A stretch of 44,581 nucleotides of DNA, taken from contig SLNJ01000012.1 in assembly GCA_007133065.1 (NCBI GenBank), positions 1-44,581 of the forward strand, read 5' to 3'. This DNA comes from Opitutales bacterium. Its GTDB lineage: Bacteria > Verrucomicrobiota > Verrucomicrobiia > Opitutales > Oceanipulchritudinaceae. The notes beneath the pieces were generated by a model. That model did not search any database. It was not told the DNA's origin and saw only the letters and a program-made list of their open reading frames with translations. Below are positions 1 through 7,842 of this stretch, piece by piece (within the stretch, counting starts at the first letter, position 1; every line of letters begins with the position of its first letter). A program made the translations under genes and the position numbers.

Positions 1-2
1 CG

Positions 3-986
3 GCGTACGAAGCCGCCCGGGAGTATTGTCGATTGTTGGGGAAGAGGAAGCGTGGCATGGGCTTCCTCGAAACCCTCCTGCTGCGCCGGATCGGAAGTTC
101 ATTTTACGCCGGACTCCGAACATCCGAGCGACTCTTGCGAAACGAACTCGGAACGGATACCGCGGAGGAGGATGACGATGAAGAGGGAATGGATGTCGGC
201 GAAATCCTGGAATCCGGGGAGCCCGAAAGACAGCGGCTCGCGGAAGTCATCAGCAATCTCCGGGACAACCTCAACCTGGACGCCAAGTTTTCACGATTAA
301 AAGACTTTCTTTTCGGTCAAGGGTGGATGGACCGGGGGTGTATCGTTTTCTCGCAGTACTATGAGACGGCAAGCCACTTCGCTGAACAGCTATCCCTCGA
401 AGAAGCCATGGCCGGTCAAGAGGTTCCAGTGTACGCCGGCGAAGGAAAAGCCGGAATATGGCTCGACGGTGCCTGGAAAACCATGCCCCGCACCGTCCTC
501 AAGGAACGCGCGAAATCCGGTGATTTCCCTCTTTTCTTCGGTACCGACGCCGCTTCCGAAGGACTCAATCTGCAATACTTCCTTTCGTCCCTGATCAATT
601 TGGACGCCCCTTGGTCACCCACCCGCCTCGATCAAAGGACGGGACGCATCCGACGCATCGGTCAACCGCGAAACAACGTGCTGATCGCATCTTTCCGCTA
701 CGAAGGCTCCGTCGAAGAGAAAGTCTGGAACCGTCTGTCCAGCCGCTACCAGCAAATCTACAATCTCCTCGGAACCCTTCCCGACGTCCTACGCAGCGCA
801 TGGGTTCACGAAGCTCTTGACGAACAGGAAAAAGCGAACGAAATCATCGACGGCGTACCCGAAGCCCCGCCGCTGCGCCTCAAGAACCGCCTCAAGGACG
901 TGGAACACGAATGGGGCTTCAGCAAAAGGTACCTGACGAAAGAAGATGCATTCGCCGAACTGCGGAAGGGATGGAACCGCCGCTGA
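3..986 (+). CDS. SNF2-type helicase, C-terminal part (5' end outside window)
   Basis: This is the C-terminal RecA-like half of a SNF2/SWI2-family superfamily 2 ATPase. The frame is open from base 3 with no start needed, so the gene is cut by the window edge rather than starting at the TTG at 33. Visible helicase motifs are IVFSQYYETA (motif IV region), GTDAASEGLNLQ (motif V) and DQRTGRIRRIGQ (motif VI, with its arginine fingers). An acidic stretch (TAEEDDDEEG) lies in the linker before them. The ATP-binding Walker A and DEXH motifs must lie upstream. SNF2 proteins of this type act as DNA translocases and are common in phage-defence islands (for example DISARM DrmD) and near restriction genes, but nothing else here proves such a role. 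The downstream genes are housekeeping, so any island would lie to the left. Family assignment is firm; specific function is unknown. Confidence 0.85.
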   Translation, partial: AYEAAREYCRLLGKRKRGMGFLETLLLRRIGSSFYAGLRTSERLLRNELGTDTAEEDDDEEGMDVGEILESGEPERQRLAEVISNLRDNLNLDAKFSRLKDFLFGQGWMDRGCIVFSQYYETASHFAEQLSLEEAMAGQEVPVYAGEGKAGIWLDGAWKTMPRTVLKERAKSGDFPLFFGTDAASEGLNLQYFLSSLINLDAPWSPTRLDQRTGRIRRIGQPRNNVLIASFRYEGSVEEKVWNRLSSRYQQIYNLLGTLPDVLRSAWVHEALDEQEKANEIIDGVPEAPPLRLKNRLKDVEHEWGFSKRYLTKEDAFAELRKGWNRR

Positions 987-1057
987 ATACCTGTAGCAAC
1001 GACTTAAAGGGAAACTTGGATAAAAACCGAAGCGTTTCGCTTGCCCGAGGACCCGGT

Positions 1058-1825
1058 TCATCCCCGGTTGCGCCGCCATGCCTCGTGGAGTCCGCGCAGC
1101 AGCAGGTGCGGCTCGACGTGGAGGCGCGAGCGGAGCTCCGGAAGCAGAACCGGCACGCTCCCCCCGGTCGCCACGATGGATGCGGGCGCTTCACCGCGCG
1201 CGTGCAGATCGGATTCGATGCGCTCCACGAGCCGCTCGACCATCCCGCCAAACCCCACGCGGCAGCCGATCTTCATCTGGTCGAGCGTGTTGCGGCCGAG
1301 CCCGCTCTCCGTCTCCAGGTCGCCCGGGTCGAGTTCCGGAAGCAGGGCGGTTTGCTCGTGGAGGTACCGGGTCATGATTGCGAGTCCGGGAGCGATGACG
1401 CCCCCCATGTACCCACGAGCCGTCACCGCATCGACGGTGACCGCGGTTCCCATGTCGATAACGATCGCGGGCAATCGATACAGTGATTGCACGCCGACGG
1501 CGGCGGCGATCCGGTCCGCACCGAGTTCCGACGGCACGTCTATGCACAGCTCGAGTCCACGGCAGGTCTTCGAGGTCAGTTGGAAAACCGGGGCGCCCCA
1601 GTCCGCAACCGAGAGGACGGACTCCAGGGTCTCGGTCGCCCGCGGTGCCACGGAGCTGAAGGCCAGGGCCTCGGGCGGCTCGCCACCGTTTCGCAGCGAA
1701 CTGAGGAGCACGGGGAGGTGCGTTGCCATCCGCGTCGTCTCCCAGGAACCGTTGCGACCCGGACCCTCGGAATCGACAAGACCCCAGTGGCTCGTGGTGT
1801 TTCCAATGTCCAGGCAGAGAACCAT
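1058..1825 (-). CDS. coaX: type III pantothenate kinase CoaX
   Basis: CoaX phosphorylates pantothenate with ATP, the first step of coenzyme A synthesis, in the cytoplasm. The 255-residue product has the ASKHA-fold signatures of the type III family: DIGNT at residues 6-10 (phosphate 1 motif), GADR at 102-105, DMGTAVT at 124-130 (phosphate 2 motif), a GGVIAPG loop at 141-147 and TGG at 220-222 (adenosine motif). Length matches the usual 240-260. I chose the ATG at 1825 because family members begin directly with the DIGNT strand; an in-frame ATG at 1870 would add 15 residues and overlap birA. The gap to the birA stop is only 10 bases, so the two are probably one transcript. birA and coaX are also found adjacent or fused in other bacteria. 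No good Shine-Dalgarno sequence is seen at either start. Confidence 0.93.
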   Translation of the reverse strand: MVLCLDIGNTTSHWGLVDSEGPGRNGSWETTRMATHLPVLLSSLRNGGEPPEALAFSSVAPRATETLESVLSVADWGAPVFQLTSKTCRGLELCIDVPSELGADRIAAAVGVQSLYRLPAIVIDMGTAVTVDAVTARGYMGGVIAPGLAIMTRYLHEQTALLPELDPGDLETESGLGRNTLDQMKIGCRVGFGGMVERLVERIESDLHARGEAPASIVATGGSVPVLLPELRSRLHVEPHLLLRGLHEAWRRNRG

Positions 1826-1835
1826 GGGAGAAGGA

Positions 1836-2834
1836 TCAGGCGGAAACCGGATTGGTGCCGAGTGAGACATCGCCGGCGCGAACGGCGACGGTATTTCCGG
1901 AATCGGTCTTGATCAGGAGTGCGCCGCTGTCATCGATACCGCTCGCGGTCCCGGCGATGGATTGGTGCTTGCTCCTGGCCTCGACCTGCTTGCCCAGCAG
2001 AACATCAGCCTGCTTCCACAGATCGGCAAACCGCTCTTCATGACGGCCGGCGGTGAAGTCGCGATAGGCTGTGTGGATGGATGCGAGGACACATGCCGCA
2101 CACTTATTGAACGGGACGGCCTCCCGGAGCTCCCGGCGCAGGGAGGTAGCGATGCCGGAGACCTCCGCGGGCCATTGCGACGGATCCCCGTTGATGTTCA
2201 GGCCCACCCCGAAGGTGAGGTCGCGCATGAGATCGCTGTCCACGCGCGCTTCGGTGAGGATTCCTGCCAGTTTGCGCCCGTTGATAACCAAATCGTTAGG
2301 CCATTTGATACCGACGTTCAGCCCGAACTCGCCCCGGAGTCCCGCGCAAAGCGAGAGTCCCAGCCATAGTGTGATCAGCTGCATGCGACCCGGGGGCAAG
2401 CCCGGACGAAACGCGACACTGGCGTAGAGGTTTCCTTCGGACGGACTGTACCACGACCGGCCAAGCCGGCCGCGTCCCGAATCCTGGGCGGCAGCCACGA
2501 CCACAAAGGGGGTGCCGGTACCGGCCGCCAGCAGGCGCTGTGCCTCGGAGTTGGTACTATCGATCCGCTCGTGGCAGTACACCGGCATATCGATCCCCCA
2601 CAATTCGAGGTACGATTCGAGGAGCCGATCGTGCGGCCCGGAGGGCTCCTCGACCAGCCGGTACCCCCGGTGGCGAACCGCCTCAAACGCAAAACCCCGC
2701 GCACGCAGCTTCTCGAGCCGAGCCCAGATCCCCACCCGTGAAATACCCAACTCCCCGGCCAGCTGGCTCCCGGACACAAAATCCGAACGCTCTTCAATCA
2801 GAGATTTTAGAATCGTTTTATCGATGTGTGGCAT
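1836..2834 (-). CDS. birA: biotin--[acetyl-CoA-carboxylase] ligase with DNA-binding domain
   Basis: BirA activates biotin as biotinyl-AMP and attaches it to the carboxyl-carrier protein of acetyl-CoA carboxylase. The 332-residue product has an N-terminal winged helix (about 1-62, ending in RHRGYRL) and then the catalytic domain with DSTNSEA at 92-98, the biotin/ATP loop GRGRLGR at 120-126 and KWPNDL at 177-182. A C-terminal SH3-like domain (about 285-332) closes it. The wing and helix suggest it can also repress transcription, as the E. coli protein does at the bio operator, though no biotin genes lie nearby. It is the first gene of a birA-coaX pair and is divergent from floA. Start at 2834 is the first ATG and gives the full winged helix. 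Confidence 0.95.
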   Translation of the reverse strand: MPHIDKTILKSLIEERSDFVSGSQLAGELGISRVGIWARLEKLRARGFAFEAVRHRGYRLVEEPSGPHDRLLESYLELWGIDMPVYCHERIDSTNSEAQRLLAAGTGTPFVVVAAAQDSGRGRLGRSWYSPSEGNLYASVAFRPGLPPGRMQLITLWLGLSLCAGLRGEFGLNVGIKWPNDLVINGRKLAGILTEARVDSDLMRDLTFGVGLNINGDPSQWPAEVSGIATSLRRELREAVPFNKCAACVLASIHTAYRDFTAGRHEERFADLWKQADVLLGKQVEARSKHQSIAGTASGIDDSGALLIKTDSGNTVAVRAGDVSLGTNPVSA

Positions 2835-2940
2835 CGCGATCGCGCCCGGTCAACACGGAGAACAGGCGCTTGCGCGCGCTTTCGGCGCTCCGTGCTGAAA
2901 GCAAATGACGCGGCTCTCCACCTGTCAACTGCGTATGCGC

Positions 2941-3003
2941 CTTGGGAGCGATTCCCAGTGCTCCAAGCCTTACTTGACAAGCGGGATTACGATGCGAGAA
3001 TAC
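2941..3003 (+). promoter_or_regulatory. putative floA promoter with upstream inverted repeat
   Basis: A perfect TTGACA lies at 2974-2979. At 17-18 bases spacing follows AGAATA/GAATAC (2997-3003), a weak -10. Immediately upstream is an imperfect inverted repeat, CTTGGGAGC at 2941-2949 against GCTCCAAG at 2960-2967, placed where an operator or activator site would be. The likely transcript would have a leader of about 75 bases before the floA ATG. The -35 match is strong and the -10 match weak; no experimental support is available. Confidence 0.4.
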
Positions 3004-3086
3004 CCGGAGCAGCAACGACCGACATTTCTTGGCGACTAACGCTCGCCGGCCATGCGTTCGATCTCGATTCCAACCTGTTACCGAAC

Positions 3087-4115
3087 ATGACTCTCACCAA
3101 CATTCTCATCATCGCAGCGATTGTTCTGCTGCTTATCATCGGGTTTATAATTCTCTCGTTCTTCCACGTGTGGCTGCGCGCCATGCTGGCAGGAGCTCCC
3201 GTCAGTATGTTCACGCTCGTCGCGATGCGGCTGCGCAATGTGCCGTACTCGCTTATGGTGGACGGCCGAATCACTGCCGTGAAAGCGGGAGTTCCCCTGT
3301 CGATCGACATGGTGGAAACGCACTACCTCGCCGGCGGCGACGTACTGCAGACGATCCAGGGGTTGATCAACGCACAAAAAGCCGGAATTGAGCTGCCATG
3401 GGACCGGGCGTGTGCCATCGACCTCGCGACCAAGGGGACCGAGAAGTCGATCACCGAAGCGGTGCGCACGTCGATCAACCCGAAGGTGATTGATTGCCCG
3501 AGCCCGAACAGCGGCCGCTCCAGCATCGACGGCGTCGCCAAGGATGGGATCCAGGTCAAGGCGCGCGCACGGGTCACCGTCCGCTCGAACCTCGACCGCT
3601 ACGTCGGCAGCGCCCAGGAGGAGACGATCATCGCCCGTGTCGGCGAGGGGATCGTCACGACCATCGGATCCTCCGAAACGTATAAGTGGGTCTTGGAAAA
3701 TCCGGACTCGATCTCCCGCAACGTGTTGAATCGCGGTCTCGACACCGGCACCGCGTTCGAAATTCTTTCCATCGATATCGCCGACGTCGACGTCGGCGAC
3801 AACATCGGCGCCAAGCTGCAGGAGGCCCAGGCGATCGCGAACAAGAACATGGCCCAGGCGCAGGCAGAGATCCGTCGCGCCGCAGCTGTTGCGGTCGAAC
3901 AGGAAATGAAGGCCCGCGTCCAGGAAATGCAGGCCAAGGTCGTCGAAGCCGAAGCTCAAGTCCCGCTCGCCATGGCCGAAGCATTCCGCAAGGGCAATCT
4001 CGGGATCATGGATTATATGCGCCTGAAGAATATCGAATCCGATACCAACATGCGCAAGACCATCGCCGGAGAATCCGACGATACGCCGTCCGGTGAAGGC
4101 AAAGGACAGAGCTGA
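3087..4115 (+). CDS. floA: flotillin-like protein FloA (SPFH family)
   Basis: FloA is a bacterial flotillin that sits in the inner membrane and organises functional membrane microdomains. The 342-residue product has one hydrophobic segment at about residues 5-25, then an SPFH-type domain with the family's conserved stretches around [20 protein letters not shown]-equivalent [19 protein letters not shown] and the [18 protein letters not shown] segment. An alanine/glutamate-rich coiled-coil tail follows ([20 protein letters not shown] onward). Length fits the family (about 330). The ATG at 3087 was chosen because it opens directly onto the membrane segment; the frame is open further upstream to 2826 but that sequence is not protein-like. 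The partner NfeD gene often found beside floA is absent; instead a membrane-anchored charged protein follows after 27 bases. Confidence 0.93.
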   Translation: MTLTNILIIAAIVLLLIIGFIILSFFHVWLRAMLAGAPVSMFTLVAMRLRNVPYSLMVDGRITAVKAGVPLSIDMVETHYLAGGDVLQTIQGLINAQKAGIELPWDRACAIDLATKGTEKSITEAVRTSINPKVIDCPSPNSGRSSIDGVAKDGIQVKARARVTVRSNLDRYVGSAQEETIIARVGEGIVTTIGSSETYKWVLENPDSISRNVLNRGLDTGTAFEILSIDIADVDVGDNIGAKLQEAQAIANKNMAQAQAEIRRAAAVAVEQEMKARVQEMQAKVVEAEAQVPLAMAEAFRKGNLGIMDYMRLKNIESDTNMRKTIAGESDDTPSGEGKGQS

Positions 4116-4142
4116 AGCGGCAGTATTCGCAAAGCATAACGA

Positions 4143-4793
4143 ATGAACGACGTCTCGACAGTGGTGCGGGCGGCCCTTGAGTGGGACGCTCTGCTTCCCC
4201 TTATCATACTTCTGCTGTGGGGCCTGAGTCGTTTGTTCATCAAGGATGATTCGAGCGACCAACCGCATTCCGAGGGGCACGAAATCCCGGTTGAGGACCC
4301 TGCAGAGGCCGATCGAGCGCGCCAGATCCAGGAGGAGATCCGCCGCCGGGTACGGGAACGCCAGGGCGGCCCTTCGGAGGAGCGGGCCGCGCCCCAGGCG
4401 GCATCCAAAGCCCACGGCCGGCCGGCCAGAGCCGAACCGGCACGCGGGTTCTACTCGCAGCAACCCGAGCGGCAAGAGTCGGGCCGGCAAGAACAGCAGC
4501 GCGGTCCGGGTTACGAGGAGCAACTGGCCCGGCAGATGGAGCGGGTTCGCGACTCCGAACGCAAGAGCAAGGAGTTGTTGCGCCGTTCCGGCGTGGAGCG
4601 GCGTCAACGCGCCGCCGAGGATGCGGCGGTCTACCGCACGCGCACCCGAGTCACCGGTCGGATGCGCCGCGAGATCCTGAAGTCGCTCGAATCCCCGTAC
4701 AGTGCGCGGAAGGCGATCGTCCTCGCCGAGATCCTCGGCCCTCCGGTATCAAGGCGCCGCCATCACCCGGCGCTGCTGGAAGAGGAGCTGTAG
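4143..4793 (+). CDS. membrane-anchored, highly charged protein downstream of floA
   Basis: I do not recognise a named family. The 216-residue product has one membrane span near the N-terminus (about residues 17-33, LLPLIILLLWGLSRLFI) followed by a long hydrophilic part rich in Arg, Glu and Gln. Helix-forming charged repeats (for example ADRARQIQEEIRRRVRERQ at about 54-72) point to coiled coil. The C-terminus (about 160-216) becomes more ordered-looking, with KSLESPYSARKAIVLAEILG and two histidines before the end. It starts 27 bases after floA and is probably co-transcribed, suggesting a role with the flotillin at the inner membrane, with the charged part in the cytoplasm. The function is unknown; the gene is real by codon pattern and position. 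Confidence 0.8.
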   Translation: MNDVSTVVRAALEWDALLPLIILLLWGLSRLFIKDDSSDQPHSEGHEIPVEDPAEADRARQIQEEIRRRVRERQGGPSEERAAPQAASKAHGRPARAEPARGFYSQQPERQESGRQEQQRGPGYEEQLARQMERVRDSERKSKELLRRSGVERRQRAAEDAAVYRTRTRVTGRMRREILKSLESPYSARKAIVLAEILGPPVSRRRHHPALLEEEL

Positions 4794-4822
4794 GCCCAGA
4801 GTCCGGAAATGGGCGAAGCGCG

Positions 4823-6328
4823 CTACATTTCCAGTTGCGGGCGGTTCGGTTTCGGCCAATCGATATGAAAGAAATTCCCCCGGGACTGGTCGACCCGCTC
4901 GTAGGTGTGTGCCCCGAAGTAATCGCGCTGCGCCTGGAGCAGATTCTGCGGCAGGCGCTCGGATCGGTAGCCGTCAAAGTAAGACAGAGCGCTGGCGAAG
5001 GTGGGAACGCTCAATCCCTGTAACGCGGCCTCGGAGACAACCGTGCGCCAGTTCTGCTGGGCGGAGGCCACCGCTTCACGGAAATAAGGATCGAGGAGCA
5101 GGTTGGCGAGATCCGGTTCGCGGGCGTAGGCCTCGGTGATCTTCTGGAGGAACGCGGCGCGGATGATGCAACCTCCCCGCCAGATCTGGGCGATTTCACC
5201 GAAGTTGAGATCCCAGTCGTACTCCCGCTGCGCCTCGCGCATCAACTGGAAACCCTGGGCGTAGGAGCAGATTTTCGAGCAGTAGAGCGCGTCATGCACA
5301 GCCTGAATAAACGTATCGCGACCCCCGGCGTAGGGGGCTCGCGCCGGGCCTTTCAAGATCCTGGATGCGGCGGTGCGCTCGTCCTTGACCGCACTCAGGC
5401 ACCGGGCGAAGACCGCCTCGGCGATTGTCGGCGCGGGAACCCCGAGATCGAGCGCGTTCACGCTGGTCCACTTGCCCGTCCCCTTCTGACCGGCGGTGTC
5501 CAGCACCACGTCAACAAACGGCTTGCCCGTAACCGGATCATCCTGCTGCAGGATGTCCGCGGTGATCTCGATTAGGAATGAGTCGAGCACCCCGTCGTTC
5601 CAGCGGGCGAACACCTCCCCGATCTCGCGCGGAGACATGTCGAGGACCCCCCGAAGCAGGTCGTAAGCCTCACAGATCATCTGCATGTCGCCGTACTCGA
5701 TCCCGTTGTGCACCATTTTAACGTAATGGCCGGCGCCATTCGGCCCGATGTATGCGGCGCACGGCACCCCGCCCTCAACCGGCTTTCCGGGCGCCGCACC
5801 CTGCAACGGCCGGCCGGTCTCCGGATCCACCTTTGCGGCGATCGCGATCCAGACCGGCTCCAGCTCGTTCCATGCCTCTTTGTCTCCTCCCGGCATCAGC
5901 GAAGGTCCGAACCGGGCGCCCTCTTCGCCGCCGGAGACACCCGATCCGATGAACCGGAGATTCTGCTCGCGCAATTCCGCTTCCCGCCGGATGGTATCCG
6001 TCCACTTGGAATTGCCGCCGTCGATGATGATATCCCCCGCTTCAAGAAGCGGAACCAGACTCTCGATCACCGCGTCCGTGGGCCCACCCGCCTGCACGAG
6101 GATGATAATCTTGCGGGGGCGCCGCAGCGACTGCACGAATTCCTCCAACGTCGCGCATCCCGCCAACCCTCCGGGAGTCTCCGGATGCTCCTTGACGAAG
6201 CGCTCCGTCTTCTCCGCGGTCCGGTTGTAGACCGAGATGCGGAATCCGTGGTCGGCGATGTTCAAAGCCAGGTTCTGGCCCATCACGGCGAGGCCGATAA
6301 GCCCGATTTCTGAGAGTTCCTCTGTCAT
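4823..6328 (-). CDS. gnd: 6-phosphogluconate dehydrogenase, decarboxylating
   Basis: Gnd oxidises 6-phosphogluconate to ribulose 5-phosphate and CO2 with NADP+, the last oxidative step of the pentose phosphate pathway. The 501-residue product begins with the Rossmann motif [15 protein letters not shown] (9-23), and VYNRT (33-37) is typical of NADP preference. Further on are [20 protein letters not shown] (substrate-binding), [17 protein letters not shown] with the catalytic Lys and Glu, and [10 protein letters not shown] start at the ATG at 6328; the frame stays open to 6727 but the added residues do not match the family. It is slightly longer than the E. coli enzyme (468) mainly through an internal segment near [16 protein letters not shown]. 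It converges on the floA partner gene with 29 bases between stops and diverges from the DUF900 hydrolase. No other pentose phosphate gene is adjacent. Confidence 0.96.
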   Translation of the reverse strand: MTEELSEIGLIGLAVMGQNLALNIADHGFRISVYNRTAEKTERFVKEHPETPGGLAGCATLEEFVQSLRRPRKIIILVQAGGPTDAVIESLVPLLEAGDIIIDGGNSKWTDTIRREAELREQNLRFIGSGVSGGEEGARFGPSLMPGGDKEAWNELEPVWIAIAAKVDPETGRPLQGAAPGKPVEGGVPCAAYIGPNGAGHYVKMVHNGIEYGDMQMICEAYDLLRGVLDMSPREIGEVFARWNDGVLDSFLIEITADILQQDDPVTGKPFVDVVLDTAGQKGTGKWTSVNALDLGVPAPTIAEAVFARCLSAVKDERTAASRILKGPARAPYAGGRDTFIQAVHDALYCSKICSYAQGFQLMREAQREYDWDLNFGEIAQIWRGGCIIRAAFLQKITEAYAREPDLANLLLDPYFREAVASAQQNWRTVVSEAALQGLSVPTFASALSYFDGYRSERLPQNLLQAQRDYFGAHTYERVDQSRGNFFHIDWPKPNRPQLEM

Positions 6329-6506
6329 GGTGATCGATTGTTGAATGGAAATGGAACCCCGGACAGGTGGTTCGCTTGTACCACTGATTTTGGGTCCGGG
6401 ACACGCTTCTGCAATGCAGATCTTCCCGAAATCAGCAACAGGAATGCGCCCCCGGTCATCCATTTTTTCAATTGCCGTCAGATTCTCATAACGCCATGCT
6501 AACGGA

Positions 6507-7658
6507 ATGTTCATCGTCACGAACCGGCAGGTGGATGCGAATGCGGAGGGGACGGCGAAGCTTGGGCCGCGGCCGAATGAGAAGGGCTCCAATGAGCTGC
6601 GCGTCGTGGAAGTCGTGCGCGCCGGGCGTGGGTGGTCGATATCGGTTCTGCCCGACGAACTCGACGGCGCGTGGCGCGAGGCGGTCGTCAAAAAGCTCAA
6701 CGGAGGGGCCGGGATCACCTCCGACACCGCCCTCTACGGCAGCCACTACGCCGCGGCCAAGACCCTTCAACAGGCGCGCCGACGCGGCCGGAACGTGCTC
6801 TTCTTCGTCCACGGGTACAACAACGACATCGACGCCGTGCTGGCGCGCGCCGATCAGCTCGAAAAGAAATACAACGTGGTCGTGATCTGTTTCAGCTGGC
6901 CGGCCCGAGGCGGCGGGGTTCGAGGCGTTCTGAGCTACCGCCAGGACAAGCGTGATGCGAAGGCATCCACGGCCGCGTTCGAACGCTTTCTGGTGCTCGT
7001 GCGCCAACACATCGACCGGCTCAACGGCAGTGCGAAGGAGGAGTGTATGCGCCGGGCGGCGGAGCGATACCCCGAAAACCTCGAGCAGCGCGACGAATGC
7101 TTCGAAGCGCTGATGCAGCGCGCCTGTCCCGTACGCCTCAGCCTGATGCTTCACAGCATGGGAAACTATTTGCTCAAGCAGACGCTCAAGTCGTCTACTT
7201 CCGACGAAATCGGCTCGCTCTTCGACAACGTGGTCCTCGTCGCCGCCGATACCAACAACGAAGGACATCCGGGGTGGGTCGACCGGATCCGCGCTCGGGA
7301 GTCGATCTATATCATCATCAACGAGAACGATCGTGCGCTGCGAGCCTCCGAGGTCAAGGTCGGCGAAGCGCAGCGCGGGCGTCTCGGACGGCTGCGGCGC
7401 AGGCTCGAATCCCGCCTTGCCCTGTACGTGGATGCCACCGACGCCCCCTCCGTAGGCAACAGCCACGCCTACTTTGAAGATGCGGCGGTTCGGACCAGGA
7501 ACTCAATTCTGCGGCGCTTCTTTCAATCGGTATTCAACGGCGAGCACGGCGAGGATCTTCTCTCTTATGACCAGGCTCTTGGAGCCTATCGTGTCGCCGC
7601 CGCATCGCGCCCGGGCTCCACCTCGCCGCCCCGCAGGGGCCCCCGATCGCGGCGTTAG
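6507..7658 (+). CDS. DUF900-type alpha/beta hydrolase
   Basis: This looks like a serine hydrolase of the DUF900 (PF05990) alpha/beta-hydrolase group, whose substrates are mostly unknown. The 383-residue product has the oxyanion strand [12 protein letters not shown] at 96-107, the nucleophile elbow HSMGN at 216-220 (Ser217), a likely acid in VDATDAP (308-314) and a likely catalytic His in NSHAYF (His320). It has no clear signal peptide, so it is probably cytoplasmic. A basic, proline-rich tail ([15 protein letters not shown]) ends the protein. It is transcribed divergently from gnd with 178 bases between starts. The catalytic layout is clear; the substrate cannot be guessed from the sequence. 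Confidence 0.82.
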   Translation: MFIVTNRQVDANAEGTAKLGPRPNEKGSNELRVVEVVRAGRGWSISVLPDELDGAWREAVVKKLNGGAGITSDTALYGSHYAAAKTLQQARRRGRNVLFFVHGYNNDIDAVLARADQLEKKYNVVVICFSWPARGGGVRGVLSYRQDKRDAKASTAAFERFLVLVRQHIDRLNGSAKEECMRRAAERYPENLEQRDECFEALMQRACPVRLSLMLHSMGNYLLKQTLKSSTSDEIGSLFDNVVLVAADTNNEGHPGWVDRIRARESIYIIINENDRALRASEVKVGEAQRGRLGRLRRRLESRLALYVDATDAPSVGNSHAYFEDAAVRTRNSILRRFFQSVFNGEHGEDLLSYDQALGAYRVAAASRPGSTSPPRRGPRSRR

Positions 7659-7842
7659 CGAGCCACAGGTCGCCTTGCACGCACCGCTGATCTGCGTTGA
7701 TCGTGCCTGCAGCATGACGAATCTCCCTCCTTAGATCCATCTCATCCATGGATGGAGCGTGCAACGATCTCGGGGTTGTCGGTGCCGCGATTCAGAATTC
7801 CCTGTCGTTGCGGTTGGACCGCGCCGGCGTCCGGCACGAACA

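Noticed and set aside
3078..4607. 509-residue minus-strand frame opposite floA and its neighbour
   Set aside because: It spans two genes on the other strand and has repetitive Arg/Leu/Gly composition without motifs, as expected of an antisense frame.
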